Part shown: positions 45,723 through 57,476 of the stretch, piece by piece | How positions within the stretch are numbered: position 1 is the stretch's first letter | Layout: each line of letters opens with the position of its first letter | Source of the DNA: Albugo candida | Lineage: Eukaryota; Oomycota; Peronosporomycetes; Albuginales; Albuginaceae | Assembly: GCA_905220665.1 (NCBI GenBank) | Contig: CAJNAR010000184.1 | Span: forward strand, 62,001-126,000 | Direction of reading: 5' to 3' | DNA length: 64,000 nucleotides | Position numbers and translations under genes: made by a program | The notes under the pieces: generated by a model | Told to the model about the DNA's origin: nothing | Database searches by the model: none | Seen by the model: only the letters and a program-made list of their open reading frames with translations

Positions 45723-45860
45723 AACTCATTGCTTGAAGAGAATCGGTCGATTAAAAAGCTGTAATGCCCTGCCCAGAGCCCTGATATCAATCTCAACGAA
45801 AACCTGTGTAAGAATCTCAAAGATGTCACCCAAAACCGCAACATGCCAAAAAGGTCGAAG
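45723..45860 (+). pseudogene. Tc1/mariner-type transposase trace
   Basis: The plus-strand frame reads SLLEENRSIKKL, a stop, then CPAQSPDINLNENLCKNLKD. Tc1-family transposases have W-PAQSPDLNPIENLW at the second catalytic Asp, so the match is specific even though short, with Pro-Ile replaced by Leu-Asn. Nothing before or after could be joined to it. A dead remnant; ends arbitrary. Confidence 0.6.
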
Positions 45861-48252
45861 CATTTAAGCGAAATCAAGCGAATCACGGGACGCTGCGTTT
45901 AGACAATCTGCCGAATCCCCTCTCAGCAAGTATTTTAATTCAGTCCGCACCTTTGGGGCCCCATTCTGAGAATTCGACGCGCAATCTAGATAATGGTGAT
46001 TTTCTCATCGTTAACCTGATGCGCACTATTGCGCATGATGAAATACCTCACATAAAAGTATCCGTTCCAACTTTGCGGCGATAAATCCACCATCTTTACT
46101 CGACGTAAAAGAGGAATTTGGGTCACTACAACGGACGCATGAGGGGACGTTTTTCAGGGAGTCCCTTACCTTTTCCAGATACACAAACACAGCGAAACGC
46201 ATGTTCGTTTCGGCTATCACGCAGGAAGACTTCGACGAACAATCTTGCCACACAATCTATTCTTGTGCAAAAGGAAGCAGATTATCAATACCTGTCGAAA
46301 AAATAGTTTTCGGGATCTACCAGGAAAACGTTATCTGACTTGTCGTTGGAGTTCAAGTGCCCTAGAAGATGACTTGACCTTTACCCGCTTGCACTTTGTT
46401 GATTAGACAAGCTGGCAGGCAAATGCCAAAACAGTAATGGAACGGGGGTCGCGATTGTCGGGAACTCAAATAGGACTGTCCGAACTCAGATGCAAGATCT
46501 TCTACCCCACGGAGGAGTGAGAGCTTCTTTGACTGGTAATGAGACGGTAATCGAATGCATGTTTCCATTTTGATATCTATGATTAGGTAGTCTGCGCTCC
46601 AAGCCACAGTCAATAAGGTACATCAGAACACCCGTAGAGTTCCTAAAAGTCCATTGGATTTATGGTTTTGTATTGCTGCATATATCATACACATGTATAC
46701 AATCGGTACTTTGCATCTCGCTTACATACGGAGTCCAAATACATTGGCCAAAGTGCCATAGCCTTTGCGAATTGAAGTCCGTGGTATAAATAATTTTCAT
46801 CTGCATATTTTACAATACATATCACAATACTTTGTAATTTGGCACTGATTGATCTGACCATCTTAGCTAAATATTGAATCATGGCACTTGTGACTGCTTA
46901 CATTTCTTATACCAAGATTGCCATACATACTATTACGATTGCCATCTATGCTTGAGATGTGTCAGAGACCAATATCGAACATTGCACAAATAAAAAAGTC
47001 GAGGACAATTCCACCATTCGACTACTGATCGACCAGAGTTGGGATGACACCATCGTTTTGGCGTATTATGAGGTCAACGATGCGCATCTGTCTCTTGTCA
47101 AGCTCCATCATGCGTAAACTCGTTTGATAAATAGGCTCAACTTTGCTGACGGAAAGTGCACAGGATCACGTCCTGCGTAGAAGCATCAAAGGTGATAGTA
47201 CGTAAATACTGTGGAGGAGTAGTGCGCACGCTAAAGATCAATCATATATCGACTCGAAAAGCAAGAGTAGGGTCACTTTTTATGTTAAATCGTAGCTGGG
47301 GACGTAAAGAAAGTGGTGAGGGTAAGTTCCCCTCGGCCCATGTCTTGAAGTCAGACTATGTGGTCTTACCGGGTTCTTCGCACTTACAAATTGTCATGAT
47401 AGCTAACATGCTGACGACGATTACAAAGCATTTGCTGGATGACGAAAAAAACGAGCTTATACAACTAGCAACGGCCACTTTCGTAGAAAGATGTTCGCCG
47501 ACTAGTAAAGGAAGCTCAGAAGATATATCGGATGTGTGGTAAGGACGAGCGAAATCGTCACCTTCAGAATCTAAGAGCACGTATCGGTGCCATAGACGAC
47601 GAGATACCATCGCATCGCAGTAAGTAAACCTCGCTTCATCCCTAAGTTTCTCGCGGAGTACATCCAAAGCTTCTCCATGACGTCTTACAGGAAGATTTTG
47701 CATGCTGCCATTCGTGCGTTCTCGATAAACAATCTACTCAAACATGAAGGAGAGTAGATCATGGGCCCGGTCAGTATCATACGCAGCCGATGCATCACCT
47801 GACCTTATAGTGTACAGATCAAGTGTATTCCTATTTCGAAAGCGGAAGCAATAGGACACTTGTGTAAGAATGAGAAAGAACGAATCATACGTTCTCTAGG
47901 CTGGGGCAGCTGTTCGAAGAAGCGCCAACATGCAATAAGCTGGAAATTTTTTTTTTGGTTTGGGTTATAGCCTTTTTCTTCATGGTAGGTGCCACATGTA
48001 TGATAACTATATCGTTAATGGCGGCATGGGCTCGGAGGAGACATTTTTCTACACACTTGGACGCAAACGGCCCAAAATTGCATTTCACATAGGCGAGATC
48101 GACATAGACGGTAGCAGTGCGTGACGGGAACTAGGGCAGTCTCGAGTATCAGCGCACGCGATTTTCCAGCGGGAATGCAACTTTATCGCTTTTACAGCCG
48201 TGAGGCAGAAAATAAATCCAAGTTTTAGGCAACAAGGAATGAGGAAGTAGAC
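45861..48252. other. 2.4-kb stretch without a supported gene
   Basis: Holds two overlapping opposite frames of about 115-128 codons at 47156-47542 (+) and 47356-47703 (-). The minus frame starts with a true ATG and is fairly hydrophilic (RRHGEALDVLREKLRDEARF), but neither shows a known domain. A run of nine T lies near 47948. Confidence 0.35.
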
Positions 48253-48439
48253 ATGCTGATAAAAGAAATAAATCAAACGATCCCATTTGGGATGAGCTAT
48301 CGAAAACAAGCAAAGAGAAATGCGGCTAGCAACCTAAAAATAAGTTTTACTGATGACACTTCTCGCGTTGCTGACTCGTCAGCCCTCGTAGCCCTTTGGG
48401 CTATATATAATGTGTGTCAGGTGATTACTCGGATTGCAT

Positions 48440-48448
48440 TTGATATTA
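48440..48448. repeat. Target-site duplication, left copy (element C)
   Basis: 'ttgatatta', identical to 49395-49403, directly abutting the element's terminal 'ggg'. Confidence 0.9.
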
Positions 48449-49394
48449 GGGAATTGCTATTTCCACCCACCACGTGACCTTTTGACCAATCAGATTACGG
48501 CGTTATTTTCTATCAACCATTTATTATTTCCACCCACCGCGTAACTTTCTGACCAATCAGACCACCCAAGTTTCTTACCATTTACACCCACCTTTTATGA
48601 CAGGAGTACTTCATTCAAAAGTATTGACTGGTAGACCACCCCTGGATGCATATAAGCTTCCATGGACGGAATTACTCCAAGAGTACTGAAAATCGGCTAT
48701 CCGTGTCGCATCCGTAAGAGATGAAATAGAATACCCTTTCAGTACAAAGAATTCTACTGGTAGAAAGCTTTCGCAAACCTGCACTCAATTGCACCAGCGG
48801 GTACTTCGGAATTCAGGCGATACATACAAATGGTATAGCGGTATAAAGATGCCAAGTCCACTGAAAACAGCTACGTGCAACATCTAGAAACGATAGCCAA
48901 TCTTAAAACAGTACAAACGCAGGGCGTCTGTGCAAGTCACAAATGTATTTACGAGTTATTTTAATTTTTGCTCGTGTTAAAAGAAATAGGGCAAAAGGTC
49001 GCTGTCGTTATCAGTCCATTTCTCAGATTGAACGTACGTTCAATTTCCACATACCTTCTCGCAAGATGTTTATATAGACGACAGATGATGGCGATCCGTA
49101 AATGCGCACTTTACTGTTTGCAAACGACGCGGTACAACGAAAGCATGAGAAGACTGGCTGATCTAGAGTTGGGATCATATGAAGGTGTGCAACTATGAGC
49201 TCTGATACCTTTGATCGGCATGCAGGACTGTGAAACTGCAGCCATATTTTTAACAGCGGGGTGGAAATACCGCCGTAATCTGATTGGTCAAAAAGCTAAT
49301 TGTGTGGTGGGTAAAAATAGTAGAAAGTTGATTAGGATAACGCCGTAATCTGATTAGTCAGAAAGTTATGTGGTGGGTGGAAATAGCAATTCCC
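48449..49394. mobile_element. Non-autonomous MULE-type TIR element C, 946 bp, 9-bp target duplication
   Basis: The ends are inverted: 'gggaattgctatttccac' at 48449 and its complement 'gtggaaatagcaattccc' ending at 49394. Homology continues inward about 145 bp per arm (48449-48595 and 49256-49394). Each arm contains the block 'ccaatcaga..acggcgtta' and a repeat of 'tttccacccacc' about 68 bp further in, so the TIRs are built of tandem subrepeats. Both flanks carry 'ttgatatta' (48440-48448 and 49395-49403), an exact 9-bp target duplication, the size typical of Mutator-like transposition. The interior (48600-49250) has no transposase. Terminal bases match element A at 13898-14566. Confidence 0.9.
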
Positions 49395-49403
49395 TTGATA
49401 TTA
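49395..49403. repeat. Target-site duplication, right copy (element C)
   Basis: 'ttgatatta', identical to 48440-48448, directly abutting the element's terminal 'ccc'. Confidence 0.9.
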
Positions 49404-49771
49404 TTGTCTTCGAATGCAGTGATAGTGCAGAATACGGTACCGATTGGGATAGCATTATGATGTCTATCCGAAAATGCAAAACGTTTTTCGGCGCGAGTGT
49501 AAATTGTACTCGGAACACTGGTGCATCAGATAGTAAATACTCGAAAAGGACGAATGAAAAAGTACCGGATACGCCACCAAAAACAGACTCCGCGTTGATC
49601 AGAATATTAGGCTCAGATTGGGCTGATCGCCGCGGTCAACCATTGTCGCCTGCAATGAAACTATACTGGGGAATCTTTACAATCGTCATAACTAGTGGAT
49701 TATATACACATTGGAATGGACTCCCAGGTAGCATGTCGTTTGCATGTTGTATAGTTGAGAAGCCTCACTGA

Positions 49772-52700
49772 TCCTTCAACTTGTTGGTTCGTAGAAACAT
49801 ATTTTCTACAGCTTGTTAGCACGTGGTGCAACGACAAAATGGGGCTATCAAAAGATAGTAACTTTACAACAGAAGTGTCTGATGATCATGCTCGTAAAGA
49901 CTGAGAGCAAACGAAACTATTGGAGGCGATGTCATTTATGTGCTAATACGCTAAAAATTGCCAAAATTGAATTGTTTACCATTTCAGTCTGGAGCCAACC
50001 CTGTGCGATTCCAAAGCTATCAGTCCGAGCTGAATCACTTAATCGAGGACTAGCTGGAAAATTTTCCTTACACCATTGGTTGAAAATACTATCATTGATG
50101 CCTTGACATGCTTCGTTACGATGACTATTGTTCTCCAATGGGCTCAGCTTAACATTCGGTACGTCTTTATATCGATCAATCGAGCAAGCATTTGATGCAT
50201 GTGCAGCTTCTCGAATATTCCTGTTTCTATAATTCTCAGCCGTACTGGGTCTCTGTGTTTTCACCTTCTACTAATTTCATTGTCAAAGTTGACTTGAGAA
50301 AAAACGATAATAATGCACGTGATATCTTGCAATTCTGAATTTCAAGCTCTTAATCATAGAGTACTTAATCGTCAAAACTAAGTCATGACATTTCATGGCG
50401 TTCGAAATGCAGGTCAACTAGTGGTAAGACTGATATCAAGCCTACTGCTTTCAAGCTTATATCATGACTCATTCTTGATGGAAAATTATGCAATTTGGAA
50501 CTTTTGGCGATTGGTCGCTTTTTTGATCCCTTACTTTCAATAAACATTTCCAGTGTGCACCAGACACCTGGTACAAGTATCGGCGCGAGCAGATTCATAT
50601 TAAGGATAACATGGAATATCGTTTCCTATTCTTCTTACATCTTCTGGATTGTACGGCTGTGGTACGTAGCACTGATATGATTTTTGATCGGCTGCATACT
50701 CTCCCTTAGCGTTCTCTCCCAGTAAATGTAAGATCGTACCCTATGAGTTGTGCACGTTTCTTCTTCGATAAGACATCCTTCACGATTATAGGCGATAACG
50801 TTGGGTCAAGCGATACAAAAGCGAGCACTCAGAGTCTCTCCGCCACTTACAGATACTTCTGTCAATTTGAATTCGTAAAGGGTGTATCTACTTTATTTCA
50901 ATAATCTGCACTTTCATCTCCCTATCTTATCAGATCTGTAGAATTAGCTGCTCACGGGTCATATCTTGACCTTCACCATTGTAAAGGAAACTTGATTTTC
51001 TTAAACTATTGTCACATTACGGATATGAGTAGACATTGGTATGACCGATTAGCTTTCCTGGTGTTACGAGGGCAGCGATTATAGCAATTTATGGTGTAGA
51101 TAACGAGTGCAGGTGAGGTCTAAGACGAGTTACACGCCAAAGACACCCATGTCCCTCATTTGATGACCCGCTTCCTTGCGCCTGATTTACAAGGTATACC
51201 CACACCTATTTGATTGGCTCGAACGCGACATGATGGCAGAGCTACAATATGATGAGCTGATTTGCGCGTATGTGGAGGGGAAAGGAATACATTCTCCGCC
51301 ACGGTGAATGCGAATGAGTGTGTAGATGTATTGATAAAACGATAAAGGAGAAGGAGACGAGTATGCTGCAGATGTTTTGAAGTTGCAGCATTCCTTGCCA
51401 AGGAGGGTAATGCATGGCTGAACGAAAACGAGGTCAAATTGTTGGTGAATACCAATTGCCTTACGCATTTGAGTACCATGCGTAACACGATTGACGCCAT
51501 TGGAATATGAGAGGGAGACGCGGGGTGCGAAATGAATGAGCACGAACTCTCCTCAGGAAACGGTCCACTTAACTTGTTAATGGTTGTTCAGGAAAGCACA
51601 AATCTTGGTGGAAACAACAGTCGAATGTAGTGCTAATGACTTGATTGAAGTATTTCGAGATAGTTCAGATGGCTGGCTGACAGAATTCCGTACGAAATCA
51701 AATAATATCGCTGTTTGCTTCAATTGCGTCAATACCATAGTTTAGCGAACAACCTCTGCGGTCAAGACACAATTCCCGAAAAAAAAATACTTACCGTTTA
51801 CTCTTCCTTCTCTATATCCATGGATGGATCAAACGCCAACAGAAATTGTTCGTCGTGGAGGATACGGCTTCATGTGATCCATTTAGGTGGCTGTTACTGA
51901 AATGAATGCTTGAAAAGCTACGAAATAAAGATACGAAGGATTCCTTCATTGGGTTTAAGGCAAAATGATTTGCTCTGTCTTGGATTTTGTGTTTCTCGAG
52001 GCGTCTACCGGACGGTTTACGATTAGAGGATGATCATCCGTAACGAAGCGGCCAGGAGTTTGCATCTTATCGAACAAAGTATGTGTATTACGTGACAAAG
52101 AAGAAGAATGTGGTGCGGATTTGCAGCAGCTGCGTTTGGAACTAAAAAAAACATTCGTCTAGAGGTATGACTCAGTGCCTTACATATTCAATTATGTGCA
52201 TCGGGCTACAATATTCCAGTTATGCGCTAGTTCGCTATTATGGGGATGACACGAGTGCACACTTTCAGATTGACTACCACAATCTAGAGGTGCTAATTCC
52301 AAATTTTACTTGGTCTACTCTACTTGTTCATGATGTTGTGCGCTTTAACACAGTCTTGCCCGATTCTGGTTGGAATAAATACAAGAACAATCAGCGATCT
52401 AATGGTGTCGTTGTGAAATTGAAGCACAATTCTGTCGACATACATTTTTCATTGAGAAGGGTTTGGTCAGCTGAAACGTTCAAGCGGGTTTTTCCTTGAG
52501 GCTCTCTACGTCCTTCACCGTGAGCCGATGATAATTTGACACATTCGCTGGTCAAATGTGATTTCACTGGCACAGCCATAAATCTGCAGCTCTTCCCAAG
52601 CGGAATCCATCTGAGGACTGCCGAGCACGCACCCGAAATATTATCGAATTGTTGCACTCATACAACTGCTACTGGCATTTGGTTAGTGGGTTACTTGATT

Positions 52701-53608
52701 GAGACAATTCGCCTGAGTTGATGCAGAAGGATCCGCCAGCATGACCAACAGCAGAAGTAGCATTTCATGATTTGGTGCAGCTTAAAAAAGAAGCTACTTC
52801 TACTGCACTTGGGATCACCTGTTGAATTAAATTTGCGACTCGCCCGCAAACAGAATCAACGAGACACGTCAAATTGAATGAAGAACAAAAGATAAAAGCT
52901 TGGATCTGCATGCATGTACACTTCTTCCCATAATATGGGGTGCCTATTTTCAACAGTTTGGTTGCGTTGTGGTGTTTCTCCAAGAAGTGATATTAAAGAC
53001 TCTGGCGATAGTCGCGTACTGATGATGAATAATAGTACTGTGACAGAAATCATGGGACCGCAAACTGAGTTGGCCTATTATACATTCCGATCGAAAACTG
53101 TGTGGTCCGAAATCTTATAATTCTAAATGTGCAAGACACTTTATATCAATGATTAGCCAAGAAATCTTGAAAAGTCAAGTATTGCATCATTTTCATCTCT
53201 ATGCTCAACATGGTGCACCAGTCATGGGAATGGACATCAAGTGGAACTTGAAAGCCTCCTGTACTCCGATCAGCAACTAGTCACATTTACGCTGTGCAGC
53301 AAATGTGATGACTAAATATGTACAATTGAGACCGCAGCTAAGAAAGAATAGGCATGTATTGCTGTCATCGGTCATCGATCAGACAACAAAACATGATTTC
53401 GGCCTATGATGCATCGTGGCTTCTACTAGGATGCTTGAAGTTGCTCATTTGAGCTTTCTATCTTTGATATCCGTCATCTCACACGAGTAGAAGACTAAAA
53501 GGCCGAAAAACAAATTCGAGAGGAATACAGAAGATGAGTGGAAGTGTCTCACATTGTTACATGTCAACAATCTTCGATACTGCTCATCATTTTTCTTTGT
53601 GCCACATT
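49772..53608. other. 3.8-kb stretch without a supported gene
   Basis: The longest frames are 49932-50264 (-), 51156-51543 (-, two overlapping frames) and 52167-52499 (+, with YYGDDTSAHFQIDYHNLEV and FTWSTLLVHDVVRFNT). An opposite frame at 52391-52657 overlaps the last. None shows a domain, signal peptide or splice context I can defend. The stretch may contain decayed mobile DNA. Confidence 0.35.
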
Positions 53609-53622
53609 CCTATCATGTACTT
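53609..53622. repeat. SINE target-site duplication, left copy
   Basis: 'cctatcatgtactt', identical to 53865-53878, next to the SINE's A-tail end. Confidence 0.82.
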
Positions 53623-53864
53623 TTTCAAGGATTTCATTACACTGTTTATCTGGTTCTTCAACAACCTTCCTTATCCTATCATGAGCCCCTGACCGTGTGA
53701 ATATCACTTAAGTCTGACTTCAAACCTAGGGAGGCAGATATTTTCTAAGCTTATTACTTGGGTGGGCTCAAACCGCTGCCCACACTGCCGAGGATCGAAC
53801 TAACGACCTCTGGCAAGGGTTCCGTGCGCTCAAGTGCTTAAACGACTGAGCTGGGTACGGACCC
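53623..53864 (-). mobile_element. tRNA-derived SINE, 242 bp, with 14-bp target duplication
   Basis: Read on the minus strand from 53864. A tRNA-like head with a 7-bp wobble-rich acceptor pairing (GTCCGTA with TGTGGGC), an A-box-like 'cccagctcagtcg' and a B-box-like 'agttcgatcc' provide the internal RNA-polymerase-III promoter. It is followed by an unrelated body of about 150 bp and a short A-tail ('gaaaaa'). Direct repeats 'cctatcatgtactt' flank it exactly (53609-53622 and 53865-53878), as expected for LINE-driven insertion. The anticodon arm does not fold cleanly, so it is not a functional tRNA. The perfect target duplication suggests a fairly young insertion. Confidence 0.82.
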
Positions 53865-53878
53865 CCTATCATGTACTT
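53865..53878. repeat. SINE target-site duplication, right copy
   Basis: 'cctatcatgtactt', identical to 53609-53622, next to the SINE's tRNA-like head. Confidence 0.82.
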
Positions 53879-56735
53879 GTGCGAATTGCTGCTGAGCTAA
53901 GAGAAAGCACCATTTGATTCTCCATGTGTGTTCGTTCCTCACACACATGGCGCCCACATTCAGCTCAAATACTCGAACTTGCGGGGGAGTGCAACTTTTG
54001 CTAAGCTCTCTTTTGCCCTGAGCATCGCCTTCACTCGACGTAGCCAGTGCTGCACACGCATTTCATTATGTATTCCATTTTCCCTCTAGGCACTCTCCAA
54101 TGCCAGTATTTATCAGTTTGCTTGTAAAAAGGTAATGCTGTTTCGCGCGTCGTCTGTGAATATTTGACATCATGACTTCGTTCAGGTCCCTCTACATCGT
54201 ATGGACTTTTCCTGCCTCTATACTGAAGAAGTGAGTCGATGAACGCAAACACCATCATTCAATACTGAAGATTTTCCAGCGCCAATAGAAAGGTGCCTAT
54301 TTGGCCCCTCATACATTCCAAAAACCAAAGGTGGCTTCCAGAATTTAGGGATGCTTAAGGAGCTTTCTGCTGCCAGCACTACCTCCTCACACCACATGAA
54401 TTAATTAGAAGCGTATTCATGCTAAATCACCAACGCTCTGGGAGACACGAAATTCAATTCTTCAAAGTGAGAGCCATTCATTAACGTTACCTCTAGTTGT
54501 GCTGCATATGATGAATGGAAGGGTTTTATAAGCTGTGTTTGAACGTGTGATTGGGCTTGGTGAGGAGCATATTACCTAAGTTTTGTTTGGTCTAGCGGGG
54601 CACTATGACGAGAATACAATGGTGAAAGACCCTGCTGAATGACTCCATGTTGTTTTCAGCATATCCGCTTTCAATAGTAGCCAGCTAAAACATACAACCG
54701 GTGGACTGCATATCAATCTCTCAGAAATGTGATAAAGGTCCAGTGCGCGAATTTCATGAGTGACACAGTTTCGGCTTCCCCGGTGAGATTGGATTGCGAA
54801 AGTGCCAAGGCTCCACCTGAATGGTGAGATAGGTAGAAATATCAAATTGGGATAAGAAGTAGTTGTTATATAAGAGGTTATTTCGTGAGCATTTCCGATG
54901 TTACGTTTTAGCGGCCGTACTGATACCTTCTGCGGCTCTCTTCAGAGAACAAGCTCTTCATAATGATATATAAATGGATAGCTGTTCGAAGAAGTCAAGA
55001 CGGGCCAAATTTTGGGATCACTCGATTGCAGCGCGATCGGAAAAGGACATGTCCTAATGGGTCGGTGCTAGATGATGGCTATTAGACTTGCGCACGAAAT
55101 GTGGAATGAACCACGGTAAGGAATGAAATCGTCATAGTTGGTGTTCGTTGATCAAGCAAGCGATGATTCTATCATTTCAAATAAAGTCAGTTTATACTGG
55201 CAAAGTCGAAATACTAGATTCATATCCTTCCACCATATCCTCGACAGAAGTTAAATTTGAATTCGATTCGACTGCTCCACACTAAGACTGAGTGCAGAAT
55301 GTAATGCCGAATTGATCAATCTTAGACAATAGAATTTTATTAGCGCTTGCAGCATCCGAAAGGCTACACGACACCTCTTGTCAATCGTTAAAACTCAGTA
55401 ATTGTCGTTTTCTAATCTATTGATCTCCGAGCTTACTTCATATCTATAACTCATATCGCTTCCTATTTGAACAATGTTTCGAAATTGGAAGATAGCTATT
55501 TGGATTGATACGTTTTCGAACAAGTCTTGAGAGATGTGATCGTTAAATACCTTGCTATTTATTTCTTCATTTTGCTTCGCACACTCGCTGGAGACAATCT
55601 TTGCTTTTTTTCGGCCGAATATAATTGTCGAATGGAAATTGTAGAGCAATCCAATATCTCTTTGCAAAGTCGTCCCGAAAACTAGCTCTCAGCATGCACG
55701 ATGCGTTAATGTATTTGTCGGTAAAAAATTGCCCACTAATGCTTGCGTCACAAACTCTGTATCCCAATCGTAGAAAGTCTTGGAAATTTTTCGGAATTTA
55801 GAGGCATTTCCACAGTGAAAGCAGAAGCGTTAGCAAATTTTTGACACCATGCTTCCTAGATTCTTTGAACATAAAGAGTTTGATATAGCAACCAACCTAT
55901 GGTAATACAACCACTAGAATTCGCTCACTTTGCTTCCAGAACCAAGCTCAGCATGGCTCAGCCTTACACGATGCCTCTGCCCGCAGCCTTGTACCAGAGA
56001 GTTATGTTTACAATAGCAATATGATATGTCTTAAAAAAACTGCGGGTATTTGTACGCCATCACCCAGGGCGATCAATCATAACAACCATGCAATCACTAA
56101 ATTTAGCATGATGAATGAGGGTTGCCGCGTCACTATGAGCGATCGTTAATACATTCGATTGGGTGCAAAATCTCCATATGGAACAATGTTCCGCTAGAAG
56201 TGGAAGGTTATTTCAGGAAATCTATCTATCCTGTAAACATACTAATTTACCGGCGAGATTCATTCGATGCAATAGTGTTGAAAAGGTGCTGATACTCCAA
56301 ATAATATCAAATCAATCGAAGGAGTTGCACAGTATAACGTACAATATAATTGTAGAGGATTTGAGGAAAATGGGATGCATGCAATGAAATTGGCCGCATG
56401 CATAAATTTACAAGTACGCGTATTCGTGAGACTAGTTTGATGTCTATTTGCAAGATATACCAAGTGCAGAATAACGTGTCGTTATCGATTTGAATTAGAG
56501 AATTCAGACGCTGGTACTAGTACAAGATGAACTGGATCTAAAATATAGGGCTGACAGGTAGCATTCCTGAGCTTGTTGTCAATTGTAATTAGCAAGACTT
56601 CGAATCCACCACGACTATTGCAGGAAAATAATAAGCCCGTTCAAAACCTAACAGCGGAGGGGTCCTACGTGCTAAGGAATTTTCCGACGACTTGAAGTCA
56701 CGTACATTATACAGACATTGTTGACTTACAGCAGC
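53879..56735. other. 2.9-kb stretch without a supported gene
   Basis: Only short frames on both strands (under about 90 codons), none with a known motif. No TIR pair or retroelement signature recognised. Confidence 0.35.
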
Positions 56736-57408
56736 ATGTACGAATCATCTTCTTTGGTCAACGTAAGATTGCGAGGAAAAATTCTCCCTGAATGCACAAA
56801 AGTGGAATCGCTCGGGAATGGGACCTCCCAGGATTTACCGCTCCCAAACATGCAGCCAATTGCTCATTTATACAGACAAAAGTAATCAGTCAAGAAATGG
56901 GTATGTCATATGATTGAGACAGACCAGTCGCCAACTCACTACATGTTTAAATGTATTTATTTCTGGCGATGCATTCTCTTACAGCACCTCTCTCGCTGTG
57001 CTTAAAGTAGGTGGAAGGACTGCACCGATTTTAGACTAAAAATATGCTATAGTCTCAAGCTGATGCTCAATTTCCTGTTTTTTATTGATGAAACAGTATG
57101 CGGAGCTTTTTGATCCTCAACTCGTACGCATTTTCAATTGTGTGGGCAAGCCGCAAGCGCTAGCTCGATTTTGGAATACCGACTTTGAGCTTGTTGAGCC
57201 TTTATTACTATTCGACTATAGTTGGATGATTTATGCGTCTCTATGCTCACTAGGCTACAAGCTGGATAGAAAGTATGAAAGATGGCTCGAAAAGACAAGA
57301 CGATTCCAGACATACAAAACATCGAGTTGTTCCTGTCAAAATCATTTTCCAGTCTGTAGCACAAACGATGATTGTGTAGACACAGGATTACAAAAGAGGT
57401 CCAAATAA
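56736..57408 (+). CDS. Small three-exon gene, unknown function
   Basis: Proposed exons 56736-56881, 56985-57006 (22 nt) and 57097-57408, introns of 103 and 90 nt with GTAATC and GTAGGT donors and TTACAG and AAACAG acceptors; phases agree and give 159 residues. The first part (MYESSSLVNVRLRGKILPE) joins through NTSLAVLK to YAELFDPQLVRIFNCVGKPQ and a conserved-looking LLLFDYSWMIYASLCSLGYK and KYERWLEKTRRF; the end is Cys/Ser-rich and basic. No signal peptide or clear membrane segment. I do not recognise the family. It is convergent with the TARBP1 gene (68 bp between stops). The last exon is the best-supported part; the micro-exon is a proposal from phase alone. Confidence 0.5.
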
Positions 57409-57476
57409 ATGAAATGTAACCTAATAGTAGAAGCAGAATTGTGGAAAGTCCCGTGACCCAGTTAGCCTATATTATT

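Larger units (their letters stand above)
48253..49771 (+). pseudogene. Reading frame split by a MULE-type element, function unknown
   Basis: The frame from 48253 reaches the insertion site in register (VITRIAFDI) and resumes after it (DIIVFECSDSAEYG) to a stop at 49769-49771. Removing the element (48449-49394) and one 9-bp target copy would join the two parts without a stop or frame change, roughly 190 codons. The right part is hydrophilic, then has a hydrophobic stretch (LYWGIFTIVITSGLYTHW). The first codon of the left part is ATG. I recognise no domain. The in-register match on both sides suggests a real former gene or exon, but a chance open frame of this size cannot be excluded. Confidence 0.4.

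Noticed and set aside
47156..47703. Pair of overlapping opposite frames as genes
   Set aside because: No recognisable motif in either and no conserved splice or context signal.
53790..53864. Functional tRNA gene on the minus strand
   Set aside because: A- and B-box-like blocks exist, but the acceptor stem is mostly wobble pairs, the anticodon arm does not fold, and a 242-bp unit with a 14-bp target duplication fits a SINE.
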